25,536 nucleotides of DNA, from NCBI RefSeq assembly GCF_000272405.2, contig NZ_AJZM02000033.1, positions 1 to 25,536 of the forward strand, in the 5' to 3' direction. Below are positions 25,179-25,536 of the stretch, piece by piece (the stretch's first letter is position 1; each line of letters begins with the position of its first letter). The notes below the pieces were generated by a model that was not told where the DNA came from, ran no database searches, and saw only the letters and a program-made list of their open reading frames with translations. The stretch comes from Vibrio tasmaniensis 1F-187 (GTDB lineage Bacteria; Pseudomonadota; Gammaproteobacteria; Enterobacterales; Vibrionaceae). Made by a program: the position numbers and the translations under genes.

Positions 25179-25536
25179 AATAGATGAACTATTTACTGAC
25201 TCCTTCCTTGATTCGTTGGATGGTGACTCAACAGTTGAGCAGGGTGCCTCAGTCTCTTGGGTGGTTGATGATAAAAGTAATACCACTTACAAAGCGTACC
25301 ACGCGATTCTTGAGCTGAAGGCACTAGCTGAGCAAGCAATAGATAATTTTGGTGAAGTAGAAACCAATAAAACACCTAAGTTTTACCAGTTGAAAAAGTC
25401 GAATGTGGCTAGAATTGTGGGTATATCTGCACAAAGTATTTTTAATACATCGTCTTTCAGCCCTCATATTAGAGCTTTTTTTGATGATGTTAACGAAGAG
25501 CTTCTGACGTTACTGATCCGCACCAGAAGTTTTGGA
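25165..25536 (+). CDS. gmtX: Small DNA-binding-like protein, partial (GmtX candidate)
   Basis: The ATG at 25165 lies inside the end of the preceding gene (overlap 14 bp), and the frame is open for 124 codons to the window edge, so the C-terminus is missing. The N-terminus is acidic (MATNEIDELFTDSFLDSL). A later stretch, KKSNVARIVGISAQSIFNTS (about residues 78-97), has the spacing of a helix-turn-helix, and a predicted helix rich in acidic residues follows. By position it corresponds to GmtX of Gamma-Mobile-Trio islands or to the small TnpC of Tn554, an accessory factor for recombination. I did not identify a catalytic motif. Confidence 0.6.
   Translation, partial: MATNEIDELFTDSFLDSLDGDSTVEQGASVSWVVDDKSNTTYKAYHAILELKALAEQAIDNFGEVETNKTPKFYQLKKSNVARIVGISAQSIFNTSSFSPHIRAFFDDVNEELLTLLIRTRSFG

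Larger units (their letters stand above)
18803..25536 (+). mobile_element. Left end of an integrative island in dinB (GMT-like, partial)
   Basis: From about 18803 the sequence no longer matches dinB and instead holds a recombinase operon reading inward: 18894-20114, 20107-22383, 22395-25178 and 25165 onward. The first three genes overlap or nearly touch and the fourth overlaps the third, so they are probably one transcript. The genes are visibly richer in A/T runs than the nqr genes. The set matches my memory of the Gamma-Mobile-Trio core described in Vibrio parahaemolyticus islands. Tn554 has a comparable TnpA-TnpB-TnpC order. Cargo and the right end are outside the window, so the size and contents are unknown. 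Confidence 0.8.

Noticed and set aside
25104..25375. Minus-strand open frames at the window end
   Set aside because: They lie opposite the coupled plus-strand gene at 25165 and show no protein-like features.
1..25536. CRISPR array, tRNA or rRNA genes
   Set aside because: No spaced direct repeats, tRNA cloverleaf or rRNA sequence was seen; the only tandem repeats are the 7-mer arrays.

Overview
The window looks like a chromosomal segment of a Vibrio species. The evidence is a complete nqrABCDEF-apbE-nqrM cluster, an OmpK-type porin, a BolA/YajG/PpiA/AmpG neighbourhood, and a dinB start next to nqrM and a GGDEF response regulator, which is the order known from Vibrio chromosomes. The species cannot be fixed from this sequence alone.

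Layout. Positions 1-3140 (mostly minus strand) hold csdA (cysteine desulfurase), panE (ketopantoate reductase) and ompK, with a clear terminator after ompK. Positions 3723-5069 (plus) hold a DUF4397-type lipoprotein gene cut in two by one in-frame TAG stop; a tandem 7-mer and a strong bidirectional terminator follow. Positions 5168-8913 (minus) are rlmG-yajG-ppiA-ampG, with bolA diverging at 9088. Positions 9726-15755 (plus) are a structured leader and the six genes of the Na+-translocating NADH:quinone oxidoreductase. apbE, which attaches FMN covalently to NqrB and NqrC, and nqrM, an Fe-S maturation factor for NqrD/NqrE, follow, so the whole assembly set sits together. Positions 17338-18576 (minus) encode a double-receiver GGDEF protein.

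The most interesting part is 18699-25536. A near-consensus LexA box (18699-18718) is followed by the first about 21 codons of dinB (DNA polymerase IV), ending right at the catalytic DMDCFY motif. There the reading frame leaves DinB homology and stops. A mobile island begins at this point. Its first genes are a tightly coupled plus-strand operon: a 406-residue tyrosine recombinase, a 758-residue recombinase-like protein without recognisable catalytic residues, a 927-residue tyrosine recombinase with a C-terminal cysteine cluster, and a small protein that runs off the window. This matches, from memory, the recombination module of Gamma-Mobile-Trio (GMT) islands (GmtY/GmtZ/GmtX), which carry anti-phage and T6SS cargo; it also resembles the TnpA-TnpB-TnpC plan of Tn554. 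The island's cargo and right end lie outside the window.

The operon points away from the broken dinB start, in the same direction as the dinB promoter. Host SOS induction could therefore drive the recombinase genes, and excision would restore dinB. This is inferred from layout and has not been tested.
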